This document shows positions 8,082-15,089 of a stretch of 29,097 nucleotides of DNA, in pieces. Numbering within the stretch: the first letter of the stretch is position 1; each line of letters opens with the position of its first letter. Both the position numbers and the translations under genes were made by a program. Source of the DNA: CAYOEJ01 sp964403015 (lineage in GTDB: Bacteria > Actinomycetota > Actinomycetes > Actinomycetales > Actinomycetaceae); the NCBI GenBank assembly GCA_964403015.1, contig CAYOEJ010000021.1, forward strand, positions 1-29,097, read 5' to 3'. The notes below the pieces were generated by a model, which searched no databases, was not told where the DNA came from, and saw only the letters and a list, made by a program, of their open reading frames with translations.

Positions 8082-8435
8082 ATGTCTGATCTCAAGCTTG
8101 TATTCCATGTCAATGAAAATGATCGCTGGCCCTTCAGCATCCGTTCTGCGGAGAACTTCCTCCGTTCTGATGACACCGGCGAGGGTTCGCACGTGACTAT
8201 CGTGGCCAACGGTGCAGCAGTACGTTCCTTCTCGCAGCTTGAGGCCGAGCCCCACCGCATGGCTCGCATTCGCGAGCTCCATGATCTCGGTGCCCGCTTC
8301 GTGGTCTGCGCTATCGCTCTCGAGCAGCGCCAGGTCAAGCGCGAGCTGATTCCAGAGTACGTTGAGGTGGTTCCTGCTGGAGTGGTGGAGATCGCCAAGT
8401 TGCAAGATCAGGGCTACGGCTACATCAAGGCCTGA
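8082..8435 (+). CDS. DsrE family protein
   Basis: The 117-residue soluble protein has the DsrE-like pattern. An N-terminal strand (KLVFHVNEND) is followed by VTIVANGAAVRSF, a helix, then a second strand (GARFVVCAIALEQR) with one cysteine, and a C-terminal VPAGVVEIAKLQDQGYGYIK. DsrE-fold proteins take part in sulfur relay or in thiol chemistry. The single cysteine at about residue 77 lies where family members carry the reactive residue, but the function is not known for this group. The start ATG follows AAGGAT 5 nt upstream. The gene stands alone, divergent from the aldehyde dehydrogenase and 92 nt ahead of the ABC exporter. Confidence 0.85.
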   Translation: MSDLKLVFHVNENDRWPFSIRSAENFLRSDDTGEGSHVTIVANGAAVRSFSQLEAEPHRMARIRELHDLGARFVVCAIALEQRQVKRELIPEYVEVVPAGVVEIAKLQDQGYGYIKA

Positions 8436-8515
8436 TAAGTAAACCTTGTGACAACAGCGGGTTAATTCTCGGTAACAGCAACCCCAACTCCCTATGCAGT
8501 GCTCATCTAGTTGTT

Positions 8516-8521
8516 CACAAT
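8516..8521 (+). promoter_or_regulatory. -10-like hexamer for a possibly leaderless ABC transporter transcript
   Basis: CACAAT ends 6 nt before the ATG at 8528, and no Shine-Dalgarno sequence is present upstream of that start. The spacing is the same as for the mannosyltransferase gene. A poor -35 match (TATGCA) lies 17 nt further upstream. Confidence 0.3.
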
Positions 8522-8527
8522 GGTTGT

Positions 8528-9511
8528 ATGAGCACACAACCCGCCGGTGATGCCGTCAGCATCACCGGCTTACGCAAGCACTTTCAGTCTCCACACGGTG
8601 ACGTGGTCAAAGCCGTAGATAATATCGACGTCACCATTCCGCGAGGTCAAATCGTTGCGCTACTGGGTCCAAATGGAGCCGGCAAAACGACCACGCTCGA
8701 CATCGTTTTGGGACTAACCGACACGACGTCGGGGCGCGTCGAGGTCCTTGGACTTACGCCTCGAAAAGCCATCATTTCCGGAAAGATCTCTGCCCTTCTC
8801 CAAACTGGTGGTCTACTGCATGACATGCGAGTAGGCGAGGCAGTGGCCTACATCGGCTCGACCTACAAGACCCCTACGCTTAGCCGTGAGGTTCTTGCGC
8901 GCGCCGGGCTGGAGGGATTCGAGAACCGTAAGATCGGCAAGCTCTCTGGCGGCGAGCAGCAAAGATTGAAATTCGCCCTAGCACTGCTCCCCAATCCCGA
9001 GCTTCTCATCCTCGATGAGCCCACCACGGGCATGGACGTTAATGCCCGGCGCCATTTCTGGGACACAATGCGCAACGAAGCCACCGAGGGGCGCACGATT
9101 ATTTTCGCAACTCACTACCTTGAGGAAGCCGAACAGTTCGCGGATCGCATTGTCTTGATGCACAAAGGGACCGTCATCGCTGATGGCTCCACGGCGACCA
9201 TCAGAAATATCGCGGGCGTTCGGCATATCAGCGTGAGGGCCACTGACGTCGATTCAGTTAAGGCCCATCTTTCAGAGAACTTCCCCGACCTCAAATTTGA
9301 GGTGCGCCCGGCAGATGCCGATGCGAGCAAGATACTCATGGCCTATCAGGATTCCGATCGCGTCGCACGCGAACTATTGGTGATCCCCGGCGTGAGTGAT
9401 CTCGAGATCGTACTCCCATCGTTGGACGACGCCTTCATACATCTCACCACTGGGGCCAGCAATAACTCAGTCGACACCGATGGTGCAATCGACACGGAGG
9501 GCGAACGATGA
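8528..9511 (+). CDS. ABC-2 type exporter, ATP-binding protein
   Basis: This is a single-domain ATPase of 327 residues. The Walker A motif GPNGAGKTT is at 47-55, the Q-loop glutamine at 92, the signature LSGGEQQ at 139-145, Walker B LLILDE at 159-164, and the switch histidine at 196. After about residue 225 a C-terminal extension, typical of drug-resistance (DrrA-like) ATPases, leads into the next gene. The stop codon overlaps the permease start by 4 nt (ATGA), showing translational coupling. The pair probably exports a drug, peptide or lipid-like compound; the substrate is not evident. No adjacent two-component system or regulator gene is present. Confidence 0.93.
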   Translation: MSTQPAGDAVSITGLRKHFQSPHGDVVKAVDNIDVTIPRGQIVALLGPNGAGKTTTLDIVLGLTDTTSGRVEVLGLTPRKAIISGKISALLQTGGLLHDMRVGEAVAYIGSTYKTPTLSREVLARAGLEGFENRKIGKLSGGEQQRLKFALALLPNPELLILDEPTTGMDVNARRHFWDTMRNEATEGRTIIFATHYLEEAEQFADRIVLMHKGTVIADGSTATIRNIAGVRHISVRATDVDSVKAHLSENFPDLKFEVRPADADASKILMAYQDSDRVARELLVIPGVSDLEIVLPSLDDAFIHLTTGASNNSVDTDGAIDTEGER

Positions 9512-10293
9512 GCAAGACACAAGGATCGAGCCTGGCAATCAATCGAACCATTATCAAGATCGACGCAGTTCGATATCTGCGCGATCCATCGGCAGTCTTT
9601 TTCTCCGTAGGTCTGCCAGTCATCTTGTACACAATTTTCGGCGGTACTGCCTCCTACGGCTCGATTCCCGTAGGTAACGGCAACGTCGCCATGTCAATCC
9701 TGATCAACATTTCAATCTATGGAGCCGTGACCGGCGTGGTCGGATTCGCGGCGATGGCAGCAATTGAACGAATCCAAGGGTGGGGACGTCAGGTAGCACT
9801 CACGCCTCTCACCGATGCGAGCTTCCTCCTCAACAAGGCCCTCACGGCAGCGCTGATTGCCTTGCTTCCACTCACGGCGCTTTACATCGTGGGTCATCTG
9901 ATGTCAGCCGAATCAGAGTTCTGGCCGGGGATACTTTCCTTTGCGATTATCTTGGTACTCTCACCGATGTTTGTCCTTTATGGGGTTGCCATCGCGCTGA
10001 TTTTCCGCTCCGAGATTGCAGTGTCGATAGCGGCCGGCCTCCTTGTGCTTTTCGGCTTTGCCGGCAACATCTTTACACCGCTATCTGGAATTCTCCTGTC
10101 GATCGCAAAATTCACGCCACTCTACGGCTACGGTGTGCTGGCACGATATCCGGTAACCGAAGGTAACCAATCCACTGCCACAGGCGAGACCTACGTGGAA
10201 TCGCTCTGGCTCGGTGCAATCAACTATGCGGCTTGGTTCGTCATTTTCGCGCTCCTCGCGCTTTACGCCGTACGCCGCGGCCGCGAGCGCTAA
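9508..10293 (+). CDS. ABC-2 type exporter, permease
   Basis: The 261-residue integral membrane protein has about six hydrophobic segments. The first follows a cytoplasmic N-terminal helix with the sequence RYLRDPSAVFFSVGLPV, typical of ABC-2 permeases. The loop GWGRQVALTPLTDASFLLNK at about residues 90-109 is the coupling-helix region that contacts the ATPase. The C-terminus is short and basic. It overlaps the ATPase gene by 4 nt, so the two are expressed together. The gene ends 51 nt from the convergent nitrite reductase gene, where only a weak 5-bp hairpin (10300-10314) is seen. Confidence 0.92.
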   Translation: MSKTQGSSLAINRTIIKIDAVRYLRDPSAVFFSVGLPVILYTIFGGTASYGSIPVGNGNVAMSILINISIYGAVTGVVGFAAMAAIERIQGWGRQVALTPLTDASFLLNKALTAALIALLPLTALYIVGHLMSAESEFWPGILSFAIILVLSPMFVLYGVAIALIFRSEIAVSIAAGLLVLFGFAGNIFTPLSGILLSIAKFTPLYGYGVLARYPVTEGNQSTATGETYVESLWLGAINYAAWFVIFALLALYAVRRGRER

Positions 10294-10344
10294 GCAGACG
10301 TGGCCCCCAGCCACTCGCAACGGCACACAAGTCGCAAACAACAG

Positions 10345-11778
10345 CTAGTTAGCCGGATCCGTCACCTTGACGATTCCGTGCGCGCCACGTTCGGCTTCGG
10401 ACATGATGTGGTTGACCACCGAGTAATGCCCTGCCTCCGGGAACGTCAGCTCAACGAAACCACCCTCGGCCGGAAGTAGCGAAAGCACTTGGGCTCCGCC
10501 GTCGTCGGACCCCCACGCACTGGCGCCCTGCTTGATGTGATAGGCGCCCTCGGTCCATAACGTGTCGAACTGTCCGCCGACGATATGGAAGCTCAGCGGC
10601 ACGTTCGGGCCAGCATCGAGAACCCAGAAGCGCACGCGCTCATCGGTGACGACCTCGAACATTTCCTGGTCGTACTGATTCGCGATACCGTTAAAAACCA
10701 CTCGATCCGGGGTGCCAGCCGCAATTTTATCCGCATTGAGCTCCTCTGCGTCGGCGGTCGAGTGCGCGGCATTTGCTAGGTAAACCTCAGACTGGACCAG
10801 CACGTATTGCTTATCCACCGGTTCCAAACCTTCGGGCTCGATCACCACGGCGCCGTGCATGCCCGCGGCAATGTGCGTGGACATTGGAGCGGTGGAGCAG
10901 TGATACATCCAGATTCCCGCACGGGCGGCGGTAAAGGTATAGAGGAGTTTCTCGCCTGGTGCGATCGTTCGCATCGGCTCATCGGGGGCGAGTGCACCGG
11001 CGTGGAAGTCGATGGAATGGCCGATCGTGCCGTCGTTGACGAGTGTTACTTCGAACTTGTCCCCCACGCGCCCGTGCAGGGTGGGCCCTACTCCGTTGCC
11101 ATTGAACGTCCAACGGGTTTGATACAGTCCGGGCGCTACCTCGAGGGGAACCTCGGTGACGGTCAATGTGACCTCGTGAGTCACTGGCCCTTCGCCCGTC
11201 TCGAGCGCGGGAAGTTCCGCCGATATTGGCTCGTCGATTTCGCCAGCGCCGTCAGGGATTGCCGTGGGACCAGTGTGCTCAGCATGCGGATCTGAGGTGC
11301 GCCCGCCGTCAGACGGACCCGCAGACTCAACAACCACAATGTCGATTGTCATTCCCATTTGCTTGTGGCCAGCAACCGAGCAGTAGCCTTGGATCGATTC
11401 CGTGATCACGCCGGCGTCGAGCACCGCGGTCTCCCCCGGCTGAACGCGCCCCGTCTCATGCTCACCGATCACGAGGTCGTGGCCGTTGAGCGGATCGTGG
11501 TTCTCCAACGTGACGACGAGCCTATTGCCCGCCGGGACCTCGATTCGGTTGGGCGTATACGACATGTCGTCGTTGGCAACAATCGTCACTTCACTTGTTT
11601 CCCCGGTTGGTTCGACGACGCCGGTCTGGTTTGGCTGCGCACCGCCTAAGTCGCGGGCGGGGAGATTCGCGGCCGACGGATTCCACATAACGCCAATAGC
11701 GACAGCTAGAAGAATCGCGCACAGGGCAGCGACGATACTGATGCCGGACCACATCGATGGCGTTTTAACGTCTTTCAT
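10345..11778 (-). CDS. AniA/NirK-like copper nitrite reductase with N-terminal cupredoxin domain, membrane-anchored
   Basis: The frame opens at 11799, but the ATG at 11778 has AAGGAG 7 nt upstream and gives 477 residues. Residues 10-31 form an uncleaved-looking signal anchor. Residues 60-150 are a cupredoxin with type-1 copper ligands His100, Cys133, His138 and a methionine at 141 or 143. A low-complexity linker (about 151-195) leads to two NirK-type domains. In the first, HSIDFH (254-259) and YHCSTAP...H...GM supply type-1 ligands His254, Cys294, His302 and Met307, and type-2 ligands His259 and His293. In the second, His457 in VVNH is the third type-2 ligand. The catalytic Asp257 and His398 (SFHIVGG) are present. 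All NirK active-site positions are therefore conserved, which predicts nitrite reduction to NO outside the cell membrane. It is the last gene of a tightly packed operon. A different multicopper oxidase activity cannot be excluded. Confidence 0.88.
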   Translation of the reverse strand: MKDVKTPSMWSGISIVAALCAILLAVAIGVMWNPSAANLPARDLGGAQPNQTGVVEPTGETSEVTIVANDDMSYTPNRIEVPAGNRLVVTLENHDPLNGHDLVIGEHETGRVQPGETAVLDAGVITESIQGYCSVAGHKQMGMTIDIVVVESAGPSDGGRTSDPHAEHTGPTAIPDGAGEIDEPISAELPALETGEGPVTHEVTLTVTEVPLEVAPGLYQTRWTFNGNGVGPTLHGRVGDKFEVTLVNDGTIGHSIDFHAGALAPDEPMRTIAPGEKLLYTFTAARAGIWMYHCSTAPMSTHIAAGMHGAVVIEPEGLEPVDKQYVLVQSEVYLANAAHSTADAEELNADKIAAGTPDRVVFNGIANQYDQEMFEVVTDERVRFWVLDAGPNVPLSFHIVGGQFDTLWTEGAYHIKQGASAWGSDDGGAQVLSLLPAEGGFVELTFPEAGHYSVVNHIMSEAERGAHGIVKVTDPAN

Positions 11779-13048
11779 GGGATTTCTCCTTGGCTGCAAG
11801 AGCAGCTCGTATGGCTGCTACTAGTACGGGAAAGAAAGATGCGAACGTGATGAGAGCCAGAGCGATCATGGCGTGTCTGACCATGTCTGGGACGGGCGCC
11901 AACCACACCAGCAACGCCACATTCGGGACGATGATGCGGAATGCGCCGCCCGCGTTAAGGGGCCCTTGGGCGGCTCTCGTCATCGCGGGTCCGCGACCAA
12001 TGAGCATCGGGATCAGATAGCTGAGTGCTCCCAAAAGCAGTTGCAGCGCGAAGCCCACCACAAAGACTGCGGCGACAGTTGGAAGTTTGTCAGTCACTTC
12101 CGACCAGTTTGTCGACGTCGCCAGAAGATAGCCCACCCAGACCAGACCAACGGAAGCCCACAGCATTGAAACACCGACCGACGTCGGCGCAAACTCGACT
12201 AAACCCTTCTGCCTAAGCGGGGCTATGAGCGCCCTGCCCCACCACACTAAACCGGCGGTATAGGTAGCTAGACCTGCGAGAGACAGGAGTTGGGTCCCGC
12301 CCAGCGCGCCCGCCGACATGACTGCGATACCGAGCAAGAACAGCGGGTAGCTCTGCCGCGCGTACTTTTCAGCGTGGGGATCCATCCGGGCTCGGATCAT
12401 CGTGGGCCAGAAAGTCAGAAGCGTACCGATCACCGTGAGGCCGATCCAGCCGAGCAGGTTGAACACCATGTGCGTGATCATGAGGCGGCCGCGCCATTCG
12501 TCGTTCACTCCGAATGCCAAAACGGCCCCAAAGGTGGCACCAATCGGGAGCATGCAGGCGGCGGTCACGTAATAACGGATGACGACTCGGAACCTGCCTG
12601 GAAGTGCAGCGCGGAACTTTTTGAGGAGGTGCGCAATATGCCAGGCCATCGCTGCGGCTACGAACAGTGCGCCCGCAAGGACGATGAGCCACTGGTCGGC
12701 CGGGAAGCCAACAAGCACAAGAAGTGCGCCCACGCCCAGCACGCCGATGCGCTGGTCTTGCGCGCGTTCATCGTGCGGGGTCGCACGGGTTTTAAGCAAC
12801 GTGTGGGCGAAGTACTCGGACCACACCATCGCCGAATGTGTGAGAGCGCCGAGCAGGATGAGGTGGATAAGGAGCCAATCGGAGGCCGGGATGAGGTGAT
12901 TCAGCGGCACCACAAAGAGGGCCGCGATGAGCCAAACGAGAGCCACGAAGTCGCGCAGTCGGCGCACACGCTTAGCGGAAGGGGCGGCGGTAGTGCGCCC
13001 GCCGTGACTACCGCGCGGGTGATCATTGGGAGACGATCCGATATTCAT
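11765..13048 (-). CDS. Polytopic membrane protein of the nitrite reductase operon (heme-copper/NnrS-like features)
   Basis: The 427-residue protein has roughly eleven or twelve hydrophobic segments after a basic N-terminus. Histidines occur in or next to predicted helices: NHLIPASDWLLIHLILLGALTH near residues 50-71, HIAHLL near 142, and ITHMVFNLLGWIGLTVIG near 189-206. The H...NLLGW pattern recalls the haem-binding helices of heme-copper oxidase and NnrS-like proteins. I cannot assign it to a named family with certainty, and it lacks the complete oxidase histidine set. It starts with ATG, overlapping the stop of the upstream gene (ATGA), and its 3' end overlaps the nitrite reductase start. 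It is thus stoichiometrically coupled to both. A role in electron delivery to, or NO handling beside, the copper enzyme is inferred. Confidence 0.6.
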   Translation of the reverse strand: MNIGSSPNDHPRGSHGGRTTAAPSAKRVRRLRDFVALVWLIAALFVVPLNHLIPASDWLLIHLILLGALTHSAMVWSEYFAHTLLKTRATPHDERAQDQRIGVLGVGALLVLVGFPADQWLIVLAGALFVAAAMAWHIAHLLKKFRAALPGRFRVVIRYYVTAACMLPIGATFGAVLAFGVNDEWRGRLMITHMVFNLLGWIGLTVIGTLLTFWPTMIRARMDPHAEKYARQSYPLFLLGIAVMSAGALGGTQLLSLAGLATYTAGLVWWGRALIAPLRQKGLVEFAPTSVGVSMLWASVGLVWVGYLLATSTNWSEVTDKLPTVAAVFVVGFALQLLLGALSYLIPMLIGRGPAMTRAAQGPLNAGGAFRIIVPNVALLVWLAPVPDMVRHAMIALALITFASFFPVLVAAIRAALAAKEKSHERR

Positions 13049-14196
13049 TGCGTGCTCTTTTCGACGACGCCGGTGGGTCGGTTGCGAGCCGCCTTCCGAG
13101 CCTCCTGGGAAGATCCGCGGTTACCAGTCATCGCCGCCCCCACGACAGACACGAGGAACAACAAGATTGCCACGATGTTAAGGATTCCGCCGTGCTGCCA
13201 GATCGTTCCTTGGCCGTCGAGAATTTCTCCGAAAACTCTCATTGCAAGGCCAAGGTTAAGCAGCACGAGCGGCACCCACATAAAGCTCCGATAGGGCACG
13301 GGAATTCCCATGACGGCAGGGAAGATGACCGGAGCGTGCGCCATTATCATGGCGATGGCGAAGCCGACGAAAACCGTATGGATAACGACGTCGTAGTAAA
13401 CGGTACCCACCTGGCCGCCCGTGAGAATCCACGTCAGGGCTCCCACGATGAGCCAGAGGTAACCGAACAGCAGCGCGAATGCTGTGAAGCGATGGAGGCC
13501 GGTGGATCTGATGAGCCGGCGAGGGACGTCGTCTTTGAGTAACCAGAACGCGATGGCTAGCTGGGCGAAGCCAAATGCTCGTGACGCTGGGATCGGCCAG
13601 AGCAGCGAGGCCGTAGCAAATACGAGGAGTGCGCTCGACGTTGCAAGCAGGGTGGGGACGGCTCGCGGCCCCATACTCAGCTGCGCGAGCTCAGCACGTT
13701 CTGCGGCGATAGTGATGATGAGAAACGCGGAGAGAAGTGGGATGAGGGCCGAGTTTTCAAAGACCAGTGATAGCAGCGCTGCGGCAAGTGCCGCGACCGC
13801 ACTGAGGATCTGAGTAGCAACGAGCGTGAGAGGCGCGCGCTTCCACAGGTAGACGTACACAAGGACAAAAGCAATGGCGCCCTCCACCATGAGGAGCTGG
13901 CCGATAACTCCGACAGTCGTGCCCGGACCGCCAATCGCATGGACCAGCCCTCCGAGGCCCAAAAGCCCCGGAGCGAGGTAGGCCCAGCGCTTGCTCGCAT
14001 CCCTATGAGCAAGCGCTTGGGCTCTTTCTAACGAAATCAGCGCACCGAGAAAGCCCAGGGTCATGACGAGACCGTGAGCGTCGTCGTCGGCGGAAGAGAT
14101 TGGTGCCCACGTTCCCAACTGAAGGAACGCGGCGTTTAGTCCCGCCAGAAGGCATATCCCGCCAAGGATCAGGAAGACGATGCGGCCGGATGGCAT
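13045..14196 (-). CDS. NnrS-like polytopic membrane protein of the nitrite reductase operon
   Basis: The product has 383 residues and about twelve hydrophobic segments. Two histidine-bearing helices stand out. One is DAHGLVMTLGFLGALISLERA at about residues 38-58, cited here only as a position-defined segment with His40 as its key residue. The other, near residues 274-295, contains IHTVFVGFAIAMIMAHAP, followed by VIFPAVMG. Pairs of helix histidines followed by a Pro/Gly turn are typical of NnrS, a haem- and copper-containing protein linked to nitric oxide tolerance in denitrifiers. The similarity is by pattern only. The ATG lies 6 nt after the DUF2249 stop and the end overlaps the next gene by 4 nt, so the operon is continuous. 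The C-terminal 30 residues are basic and hydrophilic. Confidence 0.6.
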   Translation of the reverse strand: MPSGRIVFLILGGICLLAGLNAAFLQLGTWAPISSADDDAHGLVMTLGFLGALISLERAQALAHRDASKRWAYLAPGLLGLGGLVHAIGGPGTTVGVIGQLLMVEGAIAFVLVYVYLWKRAPLTLVATQILSAVAALAAALLSLVFENSALIPLLSAFLIITIAAERAELAQLSMGPRAVPTLLATSSALLVFATASLLWPIPASRAFGFAQLAIAFWLLKDDVPRRLIRSTGLHRFTAFALLFGYLWLIVGALTWILTGGQVGTVYYDVVIHTVFVGFAIAMIMAHAPVIFPAVMGIPVPYRSFMWVPLVLLNLGLAMRVFGEILDGQGTIWQHGGILNIVAILLFLVSVVGAAMTGNRGSSQEARKAARNRPTGVVEKSTQ

Positions 14197-14202
14197 GTGG
14201 CG

Positions 14203-14481
14203 TTATGCCGTGCGGGTGAACTTAACAGTCCACGGATCTTCGGAGACGTAGCTGATCGCGATGGCGTCGCCGTTTGCTGCCGTCACTTGATCGAGGAGGG
14301 GGACGGGGTTGTGCGGAGCGATGAGATTCATTGAGGCGCCCGGCTTAAGCTGGGAAATCGCGCCGAGAATCGCCCCGTGACGAATGGCCGGAGCGAGTTC
14401 GCGGGCGTCGAGAACGGGGATGTCGGTGTGGGAGCGTCCGCAGGCGCAGGAATGGGATTCTTGAATAGGTAGTTCGTCCAT
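14203..14481 (-). CDS. DUF2249 domain-containing protein
   Basis: From the ATG at 14481 the product has 92 residues. After a short N-terminus with HSCACGRSH (residues 9-17), the rest fits the DUF2249 pattern: LDARELAPAIRHGAIL, then LKPGASMNLIAPHNPVPLL, and a final YVSEDPWTVKFTR strand. Such TusA-like small proteins are frequently encoded beside denitrification, NO-response and hemerythrin genes; their biochemical role is not settled. The cysteine-histidine cluster could bind a metal. An upstream in-frame start at 14541 is possible, but it lies upstream of the putative promoter at 14511-14540 and adds an unrelated-looking segment. I prefer 14481, which has AGGTG 10 nt upstream. It is the first gene of the operon. 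Confidence 0.78.
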   Translation of the reverse strand: MDELPIQESHSCACGRSHTDIPVLDARELAPAIRHGAILGAISQLKPGASMNLIAPHNPVPLLDQVTAANGDAIAISYVSEDPWTVKFTRTA

Positions 14482-14510
14482 GTATTTATTACACCTAAAA
14501 CTGTGAAAAA

Positions 14511-14540
14511 AAGATAGTGGGGAGACTGCGAGAGTTGCCA
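14511..14540 (-). promoter_or_regulatory. Putative promoter of the nitrite reductase operon
   Basis: On the minus strand TGGCAA (plus 14535-14540) and TATCTT (plus 14511-14516) are separated by 18 bp. They resemble -35 and -10 hexamers. Transcription would begin about 20-25 nt before the DUF2249 start at 14481. I did not find a clear FNR/CRP-type palindrome beside it. Hexamer matches are partial. Confidence 0.3.
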
Positions 14541-14720
14541 CTGACTAGGCACTAGTTTGGGGAGGGTATTAATTTGCCGTGGAGATCGTGGTGTCGCTGA
14601 GATCGGATCGCGAAGACCGTTCGTCACTGACGATCGTTCGTTATCGAGAAAGGTAGTCATGAGGAAAAAGAAGAAGCTTGCCAAACAGGAGCGCGAGCGC
14701 AGTCGCGAGCAGTTCGACCG

Positions 14721-14981
14721 CATCCTCTCGAGCCGACGCCGCGTGCCGCCGGTTGGGAGGGCGGAAGCCCGATCACGATTGGAGACAATGTGTGGCTCGT
14801 CGCCGGCGTCATCGTGATTGGCGGAGTCACCATTGGGGATAACACGGTTGTGGGCGCTGGCTCGGTGGTAACTCGCGACCTGCCAGCGAACGTCATCGCC
14901 GTGGGTAGCCCCGCCAAGATCCTGCGCGAATTGCCGCCGGACGTGGCGGTTGAGGACGTAGTGCCTGGGCATTTGTTGTAG
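14721..14981 (+). pseudogene. 3' remnant of a maltose O-acetyltransferase-like gene
   Basis: In one frame this segment reads HPLEPTPRAAGWEGG, then SPITIGDNVW, GVTIGDNTVVGAGSVVTRDLP and finally AVGSPAKILREL, ending in TAG at 14979-14981. These are the left-handed beta-helix hexapeptide repeats and the C-terminal cap of maltose/galactoside O-acetyltransferases, which use acetyl-CoA. The family is normally about 180-200 residues and only about 86 are present. Upstream of 14721 the frame loses all similarity, so the N-terminal half including the catalytic histidine region is missing or unrecognisable. It is most likely a decayed gene. The interval 14542-14720 holds no recognised gene apart from a short basic ORF from an ATG at 14659 in another frame. 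Confidence 0.8.
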
Positions 14982-15014
14982 GCCGCACAGGACCACCACA
15001 GGATCAAACACAGA

Positions 15015-15046
15015 AGTGCGGGGTAGCCAACCAGCTACCCCGCACT
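15015..15046. terminator. Strong hairpin between convergent genes, probably a bidirectional terminator
   Basis: AGTGCGGGGTAGC at 15015-15027 pairs perfectly with GCTACCCCGCACT at 15034-15046 across a 6-nt loop. On the plus strand it is followed by CTTTAT. On the minus strand it is followed by a weaker T-containing tract. It lies 43 nt beyond the stop of the permease gene at the end of the xylose operon, and 33 nt beyond the acetyltransferase remnant. It could serve both directions. Confidence 0.8.
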
Positions 15047-15089
15047 CTTTATCCCTAGCTCAGGAGAGGATCCTGTTAATGGACTGCGC

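Noticed and set aside
10300..10314. Small hairpin (GTGGC, 5-nt loop, GCCAC) between the convergent ABC permease and nitrite reductase genes
   Set aside because: The stem is only 5 bp and has no T-run on either strand, so it is not convincing as a terminator.
12290..13294. Plus-strand ORF of 334 residues opposite the two polytopic membrane proteins
   Set aside because: The hydrophilic His/Arg/Glu-rich product is the reverse-strand shadow of hydrophobic helices; the minus-strand frames have overlapping starts and stops typical of real genes.
14659..14817. Short basic ORF (MRKKKKLAKQERERSREQF...) with an AAAGG ribosome binding site
   Set aside because: It overlaps the acetyltransferase remnant in another frame and has no recognisable family; it could be a real small gene but there is too little support.
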